DNA of 64,000 nucleotides from contig NMRA01000582.1 in the NCBI GenBank assembly GCA_002633005.1, positions 100,610 to 164,609 on the forward strand. Reading direction: 5' to 3'. The notes under the pieces were generated by a model. It saw only the letters and a list, made by a program, of their open reading frames with translations, did not search any database and was not told the origin of the DNA. Every line of letters begins with the position of its first letter. Within the stretch, counting starts at the first letter, position 1. The position numbers were made by a program, and so were the translations under genes. Source of the DNA: Phoronis australis (taxonomy: Eukaryota; Phoronida; Phoronidae). Positions 24,801 through 39,800 of this stretch are shown here, piece by piece.

Positions 24801-27800
24801 TACTTAGCATGGCAAGCACCTTGTACATGTTCTGCAACAACTACGTTTTTCGACAATTTGAAGAAATGTATATTTATTTACACACAATCAACAGTGAACG
24901 GTATGTTTACCCGGGGATCGCCATTTGGTATTTGGTATTATATAAAGACAGAAAAAAAATATTGTATACACACAATATTGTAAATAGACAGCACCGTTGT
25001 GTATCGAACACATTATGAATAACACTGTACTGTAGACTTGACGAAATATTGTGCAACGGCGCTTATGAAACGTTATGAACGCAACCCTCCTGTTGCTCAG
25101 TTATCTATGCTTGTATTCATTGAATACGGCTATATATTATACTGATCGAGTTGTACCTTTTCGTTTTTTCGGTTTCTTAATCAACAGGTATGATATAAAG
25201 CCATGTTGTGCCCGAAAATCGCATTAAGAGTAGATTCTTGCGAGTTTGGCGAGACCAAATAAGTTCACCACAAGCGAAGTATGAGATCTTGTTAGCTTTC
25301 ACTCGCGAATATTGTAAGTAAGAAACGGGTCCCTGCATACATGTATCTTTGTGTAATTCATTAAACCTGGAGTGGCATCGACGAGCAGCTCAGTGCGCGT
25401 AAAATTTAAAAATGGAAAAGAATTCAATCACCTGACAACGATTGCCGGTGTCTTTCACTGAGATCATCAATGAAAACATTTTATGGAAATACGTGATCAA
25501 AATTAAAACCATTAGCAAACGGCACAAAGCTCCCCAAATCAACAGTACCCAACGAAATGGTTGTTTCAATATAGATATTGTCGTCCACTATAGGGAGCTG
25601 TCAAGCAACAGATGGAATCCTGCTCTTAGATACGTCTGACGCGGTAACCTCCAACGATTTTCAAGAGCTCAAAAGGTTTTCAAAAGAAATCGTGAATGCC
25701 TGGGACTTCTCGTCCTCCACGATGTCTGTGATTAACTTTGGAAAGAAGAACAGTGAAGAGATATCTTTCTCCACGAGCAAGTCTGCTGTGATCTCAGCTA
25801 TTGACGGCATGAATCAGAAAGGTGGGGATGCATTCACTCACCAGGCTCTGAATGTGGCGAAACAGAGTTTGAAGCAAAACAAGCGAAGCGGCAAAACGTG
25901 GATTGTTATTTTGATCAGTGCAGGTAAGAGTTGAATAGGCCTAGGAATGTTTGCTTCTGTCGACTCCAACTTACTTCCGCCCCGAGATCTACATCAGTTT
26001 TAGACCCCTNNNNNNNNNNNNNNNNNNNNNNNNNNNNNNNNNNNNNNNNNNNNNNNNNNNNNNNNNNNNNNNNNNNNNNNNNNNNNNNNNNNNNNNNNNN
26101 NNNNNNNNNNNNNNNNNNNNNNNNNNNNNNNNNNNNNNNNNNNNNNNNNNNNNNNNNNNNNNNNNNNNNNNNNNNNNNNNNNNNNNNNNNNNNNNNNNNN
26201 NNNNNNNNNNNNNNNNNNNNNNNNNNNNNNNNNNNNNNNNNNNNNNNNNNNNNNNNNNNNNNNNNNNNNNNNNNNNNNNNNNNNNNNNNNNNNNNNNNNN
26301 NNNNNNNNNNNNNNNNNNNNNNNNNNNNNNNNNNNNNNNNNNNNNNNNNNNNNNNNNNNNNNNNNNNNNNNNNNNNNNNNNNNNNNNNNNNNNNNNNNNN
26401 NNNNNNNNNNNNNNNNNNNNNNNNNNNNNNNNNNNNNNNNNNNNNNNNNNNNNNNNNNNNNNNNNNNNNNNNNNNNNNNNNNNNNNNNNNNNNNNNNNNN
26501 NNNNNNNNNNNNNNNNNNNNNNNNNNNNNNNNNNNNNNNNNNNNNNNNNNNNNNNNNNNNNNNNNNNNNNNNNNNNNNNNCAACCACGACTACACCGCCA
26601 ACCACGACTACACCGCCAACCACGACTACACCGCCAACCACGACTACACAGGCGCCAACCACGACTACACAACGGCCAACAACGACTACACAGGCGCCAA
26701 CCACTACTATACAGGTACCAACTACGACTAAGCAAGCGCCAACAGCGAGTACACAGGCGCTAACCGCGACTTCACAGGCGCCAGTCAGGACTACACAAGC
26801 GTCAACAAAGACTACTCAGGCTTTAAGTCAAGCGCCAATAACAACTACGCAAGCGCAAAAACCGACTAACCAAGATGTAAAGACCACGCAAGCGCTAACA
26901 CCTGCATCGACAACCGTCAATGAGACTGAACACACAGCGTCATCTACCGTGACAATCCAAATGATGACAACGGCTTCTGGCGTAACAAAATTGCCAATAG
27001 ATGTGATTTTGGCTGTGGACACATCCAAAGCCGTATCGGCAAGTGATTTATTCAGCGTTAAGCAATTTCTTGAGGACATTGTAAATGGACTTGACTTTCA
27101 TACAAGTGGGATGCTAAGAATAGCATTGATCAATTTTGGGAAGAATAGTGAAACAATTGCGGGATTCTCTTCTGAAAAAAGTTCTATATTATCTAATATC
27201 AATGGTTTGGGACAAAAAGGAGACCAAGCGTTCACCCACAAAGCTTTAAATATGGCCAAGGACTTGTTCAGCCAGAGTGGTAGACACGGCGTAACGAAAG
27301 AACTTATCTTAATTAGTCCAGGTGAGTTAAAGGTTTCGCCAGATCACATACTCGTTTTGAATGCAAATAAGCCCTGTATTCTTAATTTGGACAAAAATTC
27401 AAGCAACTTTAGCGAATTCTGGCACTTTTGATATATCTTACCGATAAAAAAACTTAGTAACTCGTATAACTTGTTTGACTAACTTTTTAAACATTTATGG
27501 TCAACTATTTTAATTATTACTGTCCGCTTGAAGTGAAGTGTCACCGGACCACACAGGTAAGTTTCGATTTTACTCAGCAAGCATTCATGGACATTTTGTA
27601 GAAAGCGGTAAAATGCGACATTTATTTCAGAAATTGGTCAGTCGGGTCAAAGCGCTACGTCTGCTGCCAACAACCTTAAACAATCTGGAGTTTTGATACA
27701 CGCAATCGCTCCTTCATCGCGGCCATCTGATTTCACAACTGTCGTCACAAATTCCAGCATGGACAACGTATTTGAAGTGAATGATTATGCAAGCCTGGAT

Positions 27801-30800
27801 TCAACAGTTGTTGCTAGAGTACTGAAACGTGTATTCAAAGTACAACCAAATTCCTATGTCTCGGCCACGACGCTAACCACAACTGAATTGCCCGGTGATA
27901 GTTCTTTGACTACGGCAGCGACGTCGCAAACGGACGTTGTCGTTATTGTGGACACGTCCAATGCAGTTATGGACAGTGATCATCAACAACTGCGTCAGTC
28001 TCTGGAGGCATTGATCAATGCATTGCCATTCACATCATCAAACGACGTACAAGTAGCCATAATTAATTTTGGAGCGAATAGTAAAACCACCCTTGGGTTT
28101 ACGTCCAACAAGAGTAGTGTATTGTCTGCAGTTGACACATTACAGCGCAAACTCGGCGATGGATTGCTGTACAAAGCTCTGGATGAAGCGCGAAATCTGT
28201 TTGCACGAAACGGAAGGAGTAACGCCGAACATTCCGCTATCGTATTCAGTACAGGTAAAGAAACGTAATGAAATTCATATCATATTCTCGAGTTCTATTT
28301 TCTACTCTAAATTCTTGATATTATTGGATAGCGCTTAAGCCTTGAAAGCATTTTAGACTTACAAATCAACAAAACTATGAGTCCAGTGCAAAACAATGAA
28401 TTATGGCTTAGTGCAGATGCTTAGAGTGACGATGTTTGTTGAGTTGTTGATTAATTTAAATGGGCGTTAATCATACCCAAAATTCCCATATTTTGCAAAA
28501 ATGAAAATATGAACGAACAAAATTCGAAAGCGTATTTACTTTCACGACGAAACACGATAAACACAAGCAGTTTTAAAATAAAAACGGATTTGAAGAGCAA
28601 AGCGGATGCCACGTGACATGGGTCGTTCCTTGGTCAACTTGGGGAGAAATAGGTGCAATTTAATGGATGGGTACCCTGTTGACAGCATAATGTAAGTAGC
28701 CCTGCTCAATATTTAAATTTCCCCCACTCTTTTTGGTGCGTCCCTGCGGATGGCGATGAGTGGCGCTTTTTTATTGCACATCTTATCAGAGATAATTATT
28801 GTATTTCGTCATAATAAATGACCCTATTTCGTCACCTTCTGTCTCCTTTTTATTTCTGCGACTTACGTATTGCTCTTCGGGACATATACCGATCATAAAC
28901 AACACATATTGTGGTGCAACTGACCCGGAAACACTTGGTTCCATTAAACACGAATATAGTGAGTGAATCGACCTGAGACGAAAAAGAATTGAAATCGTAT
29001 TTCATCGTAACCTTACTTCTACTGTTTACAGGAGCTGGTTCCGATCACAATGTGTCAGCGGCAGCGAGCAACCTTCAAAGTGTGGGGGTTTCAGTCTACG
29101 CTGTTGTACCGTCCGCCGTTGTCTCGCGCTTCGAAAATATAACCTCGCATCCCCATGGTGTATTTGAGACACCGACTTACGCAGCGGTTGATTCACCTAC
29201 AGTCGGCGCCATTGTTAGCGCTGCTATTGGTCAAGGTGATTGTTGTCGTGAAGTATTAATCAGACAATTGTCTTGTATTGTAAAAACACTTCTGCTCAAG
29301 ACTTGGTCAGAACAGCAGAAACTGCGTCCCATCTTTTCGTTTTATCAAATCTGCTAGACCCTGATAGTTAACTGAACAAATGTTTAAAATGACGTAATGA
29401 CACAATGATACTTTTTCTCAATGATTTAACTCTGGTTCTGCTTGTCTGTGAATATGTGGAGCAATAGGATTCGGCCTGTTTAAACCATAGATCATAGACA
29501 ACAGATCCACACTTTCTTGCGTACTATCCCAGAGGAGGCGTCACTCTCCTAAATTATCTGTTCCAGTTTCCAGACAACACAACAACTGACCATGATTAGC
29601 AGACGACGTACTTACCAGAAATAAAACCTGATTATTTGGGCAGGTGTCGCTAGTGAATAATGACGTCATTGCTTCTGTAAGATCACAGATTTCGTCCATT
29701 GAAAGTATACGGAGTTGGCGGTCCATGTAGTACTGTCTATGTTTAAAGTAACACTGCCCTTCAACTATTTCACACACTCTTTCATGTACCATATGCACGG
29801 CCGACAATTTTCGAATGCTCGACATACGGCAAATTCTTCCTTTTAATTGTATCGCCTGTTATTTGCCCACTCTTCAGTCCCTGTGAACATGTTATGGTAT
29901 TTATATTATCGTTGAAGCCAAAGCAGTGATAAGTAGCTTTATAATTAGCACTCGGACCTCCTGTAATCTGACGGAGCTAGAATTGCTTTCTACGCAACTT
30001 TCACGAGCACAGGCGTACATTACAAGCACACTTGATATTAAAGCAATACAGCAATGCATATTTTTTCTAGCCGTGCCTCTTGTAGTGCATTCTCTCTCGT
30101 AAAGTGGTAGTCCATTTTCCCCGGGAAGTGGCGTCATGGTGTCCGTATCGAGCATGCATGCAACTTCCGGGGGCTTAAGAAGAATGTGAACTGAAGTCTG
30201 TGACATCAAACATCCAATAAATATAACGATCAGGCAAGATAGGGCGAAACCTGTTCATAGACTAAAAAGAACAAAGAACCCACTGTGTCTCAATCGTGTC
30301 AGCGACACAAGCATTTCAATAAGGGTTCCTGAAAATAGCCCAGAAGACTTTTGGAAACAAAGATCGTCATCGAAATTGTTAAACAAGTGACAGAAAATAT
30401 TACAACAAATCAACACAGTAAAGATGTGCGATAAATAAGTGCGATGTAAAATTCCTGAATCTCAAATTAGGACCAATTCATTTTACCTTAATGTGATATC
30501 CAGTTATTCAATGAAACATTTGAGACCCCAAGTTTGTTAAAACTTCAAAGAAACTCCAGAGATGATGAACTGTACGGAAGTACAATTCGGTTCGTCAAGA
30601 GTTATCGGACGATAACACTTGTTTTAAATACATTTATCCATCAATGTTTGTTTCGGCCGATGATACATTTTCGAAATCTTTATACTAACGAGGGTTGCAA
30701 ATATTACAGGACTAGTTTCAACGATTACAACCACTGCTTCACCCTCACCGAATAACACGGCATCAACGTCTGACGTCATCATAGTCGCTGACACATCCAA

Positions 30801-33800
30801 CGCTGTTACTGCAAGTGACTTCCAAGAGCTGCAACGTTCGCTGAAAGAACTCACAAATTCGCTAACACTCGACAGTTCCGGTGAACAAAGGTTGGCCATT
30901 GTCAACTACGGTGCAAACAGCAATGTTTCATTAACATTCACGCCACACAAGAGCAGTATTCTATCAGCCATCGACAACATGACACAGATGGGCGGAAACG
31001 CTCTCCTCCACAAAGCGCTGACTGCTGCAGACGACCAGTTTAAGCAACATGGAAGAAGGACTTCGAGAAAGTCCATCATTGTTTTCAGTGCCAGTAAGTC
31101 TTATGCATAATTTACATGGGGAAGAATTTGACTCTTTACAGGCATGTCGTCATAAGTGCAAACATGGAGTGAGTGAATCAGATGTTGATCTGAATGAATC
31201 TGGCATTCATGGTAAGCGGACCATGACTAGCAAGTGGACCATGACAAAGTCAATCATTAATCAGCTGTTTTTGACAACAGGGACCGCGATCTAATCTTTT
31301 TACTCGAGATCGAACTCGAAATCGAACTCGTAATCATTTTTAACAGTTTACGTTCTACGTCGGTATGATATAAAGGTAATCTCTATTGCTCTGTGCTCGG
31401 GTATATTACGGTCTTCGTGGATGATTGTGTAATCCTATTTTTCATTTGATGACCTCAGCATTAACACAATAAGTTGGAGTCTGAACTCGCAATCTCGAAT
31501 TTTCACTCGAGTTTGTCGCTCGAATCTAGGGGTCAACAATTATAAATCTGGACTCCAAAGTGGTTTGCGTCACGGTGATATCCTCAAGCACGGAACTATG
31601 AATAATTATTTTAAGAAACCATGTTGAAGGAAAAGGAAAGTTGGAAAGTCACAAATATATGTCCGAATTCGATTTCGAGTGAAGATAAGATCGCAGCTCT
31701 AGATCCCTGGTGTCAAGAGAAGTATTCTATCAGCGATCGACGACATGGCGCAAATGGGCGGAAACGCTAATGTTCACAAAGTATTCATTGGCTACAGCTG
31801 ACAACCAGTTGAAACAAAATGGAAGAAGAAATGCAAAATGGTCGATCATTATTTTCACTGTAGGTAACACCTTTGCTGTAATTACCAGGAAGTGAATGCG
31901 GAACATTGTTGACACTTTTAGGGTGGCGCTGCTGAAAAAGAATCAAAGGTACACGCGAACATGGACGGGAAGAAACCTCCCTTTAAACCTTGTCTACGTT
32001 AACAGGAGACTCGTTATTTAAGAACAAGTGAGCATGTACTGCTGTTTAATCTCATGCAATAATATTGCAACCGCCGTCGACATGTGTTAATCGCCACTAG
32101 TACACAGTATAAACGTGCTTAATTACCTTTAAAGAGTTGCAATAAACATGTCTACATAGACATATATTTGCAGTTTTAGGACAAGACAACCAAAACGCAA
32201 TTTCCAAAGCCAGTAGTCTTGAAGCTGATGGGGTGACAATATATGCGGTCGTACCGACGTCAGTTGCTTCAGACGTTGCAGCAATTACAACAGACCCAGA
32301 CACTGAAAACATCTTTCAGACGACAGCTTATGCCCAGTTGAACGATGCCGTCAAGAATGAGATTCTTAGCCGTGTCTTTAAAGATGGCGTGTCGGAAGGT
32401 ATAATAGTTGAGCCCAGTAACATACGTGGAATTTATTTTTCAATTAACACTAGATCTCAAAACATCGAATTTGTTCAGTGTATCTCGGTGCATTAACAAA
32501 ATCTTTCATATGCGTTAACTAGTAAGAGATAACAAAGCTGGTGTTCATCCAATTCAACCTGTGTTAATCACTGAGTAATATGCTTTTATTTAACAGTTAC
32601 AACTACGTCACCTCCTTCGAATAACAAAACGACGTCGGCTATAGATGTCATTATAATCACTGACACTTCAAACGCTGTTACTGCAAGTGACTTTCAAGAG
32701 TTGCAGCGTTCGCTAAAAGAACTCACAAAGTCGCTAACGCTCGGCAGTTCTGGTGAAAAGAGACTGGCCATTGTGAACTACGGTACAAATAGCAATGTTT
32801 CATCATCATTTACATCGGACAAAAGCAGTGCTCTCTCAGCCATCGATCAAATGAGACAGATGGGCGGAAACGCACTTCTTCACAAAGCCTTGACTACAGC
32901 AGACGACCAGTTCAAACAAAACGGAAGAAGTAATGCAAACAAGTCGATCATTATATTCGCTACCGGTAAGACCTTTTATTCTTGTTCCAACGAATTGCAT
33001 ACGAGCACAATATTGACACTTAAACATGTAATGGATGAGTATGCAGAAAAGGAATCAAAGGTAGAGATGATTACAGACTAAATGAGTCTTGTTTTCGTGC
33101 CAATTACTGCGTTGGTGAAATATTCAAGAGCCCCTGTTTAAGAGAACGAAAGTCTCATTCAAGCAAAAGTTAACCTGTACTACTTCTTTACCTCATGCAA
33201 TAAGATTGCAACCGTCATTACATGTATTAGTCGACACTGGTACATAGGACTATATGTGCTTGATTACCATGAAAGAGTTGGAATAGACATGATTACATAG
33301 ATATCTATTTGCAGTTTTAGGACAAGCCAGTCAAAACGCAACTTCCAAAGCCAGCAGTCTTCAAGCCGATGGGGTGACAATATATGCGGTCGTACCGACA
33401 TCAATTGCTTCAGACTTTGCAGCAATTACAACAGACCCAGACACTGAAAATATCTTTCAGACGACAGCTTATGCCCAGTTGAACGATGCCGTCAAGAATG
33501 AGATTCTTAGCCGTGTCTTCAAAGATGGCAGGTCGGGAGGTATAATGGTTGAGCACAATAACATACGTGGAATTTATGTTTTAGTTAACACTTGGTCTCA
33601 AAACATGGAATTTGTTCAGTGTATCTCGGTGCATTAACAAAACCTTTCATATGCGTTAACTGGTAAGCGATAAGAAAGCTGGTGTCCACACCAATCCAAC
33701 CTGTGTTAATCACCAAGTATTATGTTTTTATTTAACAGTTACAACTACGTCACCTTCTTCGTATAACAAAACGACGTCGGCTATTGATGTCATTATAATC

Positions 33801-36800
33801 ACGGACACTTCAAACGCTGTTACCGCAAGTGACTTTCAAGAGTTGCAGCGTTCGCTAAAAGAACTCACAAATTCGCTAACGCTCGGCAGTTCTGGTGAAA
33901 AGAGACTGGCCATTGTCAACTACGGTACAAATAGCAATATCTCATCAACATTTACATCGGACAAAAGCAGTGTTCTCTCAGCCATCGACGACATGAGACA
34001 AATGGGAGGAAACGCACTTCTTCACAAAGCCTTGACTACAGCAGACGACCAGTTCAAACAAAAAGGAAGAAGTAATGCGAACAAGTCAATCATTATATTC
34101 ACTGCAGGTAAGACTTTTAATTTGCTCATGTTCCAAGGAAGAATATGGAAAAATATTGACACTTAAAGATGGAAGGATGGATATGCAGAAAAGGAATCCA
34201 GGGTAGAGAAGATGACAAGAGTAAGTGAATATTCGTTTCGTGCCAAACAATGCGTTGGTGAAAATTTCTTTGAGCCCCTATTTATGTACACGAGAGATTT
34301 ATTCATACAAAAGTTAACCTGTACTGCTTTTTTACCTCATTGAATAAGCTTGCAACCGTCATCGATATGAATTCGTCGATCGGCACTTTTACATAGTATG
34401 AACGTGCTTGATTACCCTGAAAGAGTTGCAATAGATACATCTACACAGATATCTATTTACAGTTATAGGACAAGCCAGTCAAAACGCAATTTCCAAAGCC
34501 AGTACTCTTGAAGCGGATGAGGTGACAATATATGCGGTAGTACCGACGTCAGTTGCTTCAGACGTTGCAGCAATTACAACCGACCCAGACACTGAAAACA
34601 TCTTTCAGACGACAGCTTATGCCCAGTTGAACGATGCCGTCAAGAATGAGATTCTTAGCCGTGTCTTTAAAGATGGCGTGTCGGAAGGTATAATAGTCAA
34701 GCACAGTAACATACGGGCAATTTATTTTTTACTGAACACTAGATCTCAAAACATCTATTTCGTTCATTGTATCTCGGTGCATTACCATAATATTTCATAT
34801 GCATTAACTGGTAGGCGATAAGAAAGCTGGTGTTCATCCAATTCAACCTGTGTTAATCACTGAGTAATATGCTTTTATTTAACAGTTACAACTGCGTCAC
34901 CTCCTTCGAATAACAAAACGACGTCGGCTATTGATTTCATTATAATCACGGACACCTCAAACGCTGTAACTGCAAGTGACTTTCAAGAGTTGCAGCGTTC
35001 GCTAAAAGAACTCACAAATTCGCTAACGCTCGGCAGTTCCGGTGAAAAGAGAGTGGCTATTGTAAATTACGGTACAAATAGCAATGTTTCATCAACATTT
35101 ACATCGGACAAAAGCAGTGTTCTCTCAGCCATCGACGGCATGAGACAGATGGGCGGAAACGCACTTCTTCACAAAGCCTTGGCTACAGCAGACGACCAGT
35201 TCAAACAAAACGGAAGAAGTAACTCGAACAAGTCGATCATTATATTCGCAGCAGGTAAGACCTTTTATCATTGTTCCAAGGAATTGCATACGAACACAAT
35301 ATTGACACTTAAACATGTAATGGATGAATATGCAGAAAAGAAATCCAAGGTAGAGACGAATGCAGACTAAATGAAACTTGTTTTTTAGCCAAACACTGCG
35401 GTGGTGAATTATTCATAAGCATGAAAGCGAGAGATTCATTCATGCAAAAGTTGACCTTTACTGTTTCGCTACCTCTTTGAAAACCTTGCAACCGTCATTG
35501 TCATGTATTAGTCGACAATGGTATATAGTATTAACTTGTTTGATTAACTTTAAAGAGTTGCTATAGACATGTCTTACATAGATATCTCTTTGAAGTTTTA
35601 GGACAAGACAGTCAAAACGCAATTTCCAAAGCCAGCAGTCTTGAAGCCGATGGGGTGACAATATATGCGGTCGTACCGACGTCAGTTGCTTCAGATGTTG
35701 CAGCAATTACAACAGACCCAGACACTGAAAACATCTTTCAGACGACAGCTTATGCCCAGTTGAACGATGCCGTCAAGAATAAGATTCTTAGCCGTGTCTT
35801 TAAAGATGGCGTATTGGAAGGTATAATGGTCGAGCATGCTAACGTGATTTTCTATTATAATCTTGGTTTCAAGGCATAGAATTCATTATATCTTGATGCA
35901 TTAGCACAATGTTGTTGTATACAAAAGTTGATATTTCTTTTTTACTTGAACCAACTTTAATGACTAAGTATTGCGTTATTAATTGATCTCTAAACCACAT
36001 ACCATTCCCTCTACGGCCCCTTACATAAATTATGACTTTAATATACATTGTGACTATACGCCAAGTGCAATTTTCAAGAGCGTTAAGGTATTGGATACGT
36101 GGATTGCAATAAGTAGCAGAAAATGCGCTTTGTAGATTCACTCTCAATTCTCACCATCTAGTTGAAGGAGCATACATGAAGCTCAACACACAAATCAGGG
36201 CCCGGTCTCCAATCTCCGTACTCAGACTCATACTCATACTCGAGATTTCATACTCAAAATCGTGCTCACTGGAGTCGTACTCAAAAAAGCGTATCTAATG
36301 TCGTATTTCGAGTAGACTCCAAACGTACTCAAATCTGACACTCATACTCGAGTTGCTATGGAACTCTTTATGATGTGAAATGCAAAATCACGCAAAGCCG
36401 CGCTGATTCATCGCTCCCTATTGGAATAGACCACCCCAAGAACTAGGCCTACATTATCGTCTGCTGTCGCTACAACTACAACAGTATGTCTATAACGTGG
36501 AATTCTGAGTGTTCTGTAACTGTTATTCATTTTTTAGTTTCAATAAATATTCTTATGCCATTTCTTTGATACATTTGGCAATTATTAAGCTTCAATTCTT
36601 GAGTTCCTCACCCAGTCCCGAAAACGTCTTTTAAAAGAAATTTGTAACAGCTTATCACATCACATCTCTGTTGCTAATTTAGTCTTGACATAAAACCCAT
36701 TGCTGTGTAGGCCTACGCTGATGTCAAACTTTGATACTGTATCTTTGTATTTTACCGGGATGTATCAAGTGAGTTGACATTTGGCACGTGAGTTAAAAAA

Positions 36801-39800
36801 CAATACTTGTGCAGGCATTCAGAGTTCACCAGTGGCAGTGAACGGGACGAGACGTCTACTTAGAAATCGGCAAACAAAATCTGGAATTCCATTTGGGGAT
36901 TGAGGAATTATAGATGACTAAGTTATGATGAGAAATGTACCTGACAGGGAAGCGAACTTTTTTTAACTTCCCTCCCCTCCTCGTCTTTTGGAAACCCTAC
37001 AAAACGTAGGCACACATACCTAAATAAGGGCAGCACAAACTTCTCACACGACTTTTCCCAAAACTGCTTTGGACGCTTGTTATGACTCACCGACAAGGGA
37101 TTACAATGCGCCTGTTGCCAGGAATTGTAGAGGTAGAATGGCGGCCATAAAATACAGTGATACGGCGGTTAATAAGGTAAAGAATAAGAAGATTTAAGAT
37201 GAAAACTATTATCTCTGAACTGAAATTGAAGTGCTGAAATACGGTAAGAGAACTTATTTTTTTTAGATTTGTTGTGTTTCTTGGTTCCCTTTCGATATTT
37301 TGTTCTCTGGTCGTATTTATTTTCGAGTACGATTTCAAGCACACTGCCATACCAAACTTGAAATTTGAGCATAGGCTCCTAATTTTTACTCAAAATCGTA
37401 CTCGAAATATAGATGACATACACTTCAGTTCGAGTACACTCGAAAACTGAGTAAGTGCTCGAAATTTTGAGTACAGATATTTCGAGTATGACATTGAATA
37501 CACCAAAGCTGAGTCTGTACTCGAGTTGAGTATGAAGTGTGAGTTTGAGCATGATTCGAGTCTGAGTACGGAGATTGGAGACCGGGCCCAGGACACGCAC
37601 ACACACGCACGCACACTTATTCTAAATAATTTGATGTTGCAGTGATATCTAGTTCTACGCAAGCACCAACCACCGTACCAACGATGGCGTTAACAGATGC
37701 CGTACTCATTCTTGACACATCTGAAGGAGTATCGACAAATGACGTCAAAAATGTGAAACGCTTCTCCGAGGAGCTTGTAACTGACATACAATTCAAAGAT
37801 GGACTTCGTACAGCTGTGATCAACTATGGACAAACGGTAGATCTTGCACTTGGGTTTTCTGGTGACAAAAACAATGTTTTGTCAGCTCTTCAAAACATGG
37901 CTGCACGCGGCGGAAAGGCCGACACCAACAAAGCTCTCAACGAGGCTAAGAAGGTGTTCTCCAACGGCGGACGAAACGGTGCAAAAAAGGTCGTAATTTT
38001 AATCAGTGCAGGTGAGCAATACACCATCTGAAACTCAAACACAGTGTGTGTTCGGAGAGAACAGTCACAGGTTGCATAAAATAGTCCCAAATAGGGATTC
38101 GCCTACGTTCTCTAGTTTTCACATTACTGGTGGACTTGAAAAAACACTGGTTTAACTTTATAATGCTGATTTGTCTTCATTGCTTGGCATTCTTTTAGAT
38201 TTGATACACACTGATAGTAAACTTTATGATGAGTTCTTAATATTAATGTAAATAAATATTGACATGTTCATGCAATGCTCATAGTCCATGTTTATTTTCA
38301 CTAAACTTAGGGGCCAGTTTTCACAAATATTTTTAGAAAATAAGGCAAGTGAAAGAGGAGTTACTTGGGACTATTTTGTATAACGGGCATAGCTTTAAGT
38401 CACAGGGAATACAGCGTTGCATATCGATAAAAGTACGGTGAATTTACAAGGTTCGCGCCGTAAAAACAGACTGCGTAGATCTGTGTTTGAACTGTTCACT
38501 GTCATGTTCGTTGGAGATATCGAATCATTAATTCGTATAATGGATGGGGCTGAATGAGAGCCTCCCAGCGATTTATGGTATTTGCGTGTGTATATAGCGA
38601 TCGTTGTTCTAAATTGTGTTGCTGTTTACAGAGGTCGGTCAAGATCAGAATTCAGTGTCTTCTGCTAGGAGCCTCGAGGCTGATGGCGTGACCATCTACG
38701 TAGTGTCTCCTTTAAGCAATGGTGAAGACATGACAGCTATTGCCACCGACCCAGACACCGAGACCTTAATCTCTACCGCAGACTACGCGAGCTTGAACAC
38801 CGACGTTGTGAACGTTTTGCTCAGTCGAGTATTCAAACAATCTCCTACTGTCCCATCAGTTCCCCCTTGCTTTCCTTCAGATCTTGTCATGATTTTGGAC
38901 TCTTCCAATGCATTGACAAAGGCAAAGTTTTCAGAGGTGAAAAGATTTGCCAAAGATTTTGTCAACTTCGTTGACTTTCGGTATACCACCGCGTCTGTGT
39001 TGAACTTCGGCAATTTGACCGTTAAGACAGGAGTGTTCACGTCTCACAAAGACGAAATCCTCAATTTCATCGACGGCTTGACAACAATTGGAGGCTCCGG
39101 TGACATTCTGAAGCAACTTAATATCACAGAGGAACTGTTTGCAAGCGAAACACGAAGTGCCAAAAAGGTCGTAGTCTTGGTAACATCAGGTCAGTTCACT
39201 TTTGTAAACACTTCAGTTAGTGAACTTGGCTGCATATAAAATTTATTTCGAAACAAAGAATTACTGATCTTGTGTTGACCTGAACCTTTCATTGGAACAC
39301 ACGCAAATTTATGTGACAGCATCGTCTTGCTTCTGTATGCCCAGTATCACCGCTTGAGGTACGTACGACCATTGGTTTCCAGTGTTAGTTAAAGGTGATA
39401 TAAACCCTTCCTCTGAAACAGAAAGTGACTTTAGATTTAGACCACTTACTGTTAAGACACCGGCCTCGGTTCTGTACGGACAGTAATTACACTCTGGTTT
39501 TAATAATCACATACTGGGTCAAACCAATAACATGACACCACTAATACATATATGTCCACGCTATCTCAGAAAATGAACGCTTCTCCAGTCAGATCCACTA
39601 TATTTACAGGTGATGCTTTCGTGGATAATGCAGCTAAAACAGCTGCCAGAAACTTGGAGAAAACTGGAGTAACTTTGTTTGTAGTCGTCACTTCAACCAA
39701 TTTGAAAACGGTACTTCAAGACGATCTCAAGGCTCTGTCAACTGACCCGGACTCTGAGACATTCTTTCAAGCAGACAGTGCTTCAAGCTTAGGGAATGAC

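Larger units (their letters stand above)
31707..35820 (+). repeat. Tandem array of ~1.14-kb exon-intron units
   Basis: First-half exons start at 32597, 33739 and 34886 (spacing 1142 and 1147). Second-half exons start at 32174, 33315, 34463 and 35596 (spacing 1141, 1148, 1133). Introns align as well as exons, so whole units were copied. The left end is the broken unit at 31707. Confidence 0.9.

Noticed and set aside
25915-26763. Long open frames across the N gap
   Set aside because: They exist only because N codons read as open; only the part after 26581 is supported.
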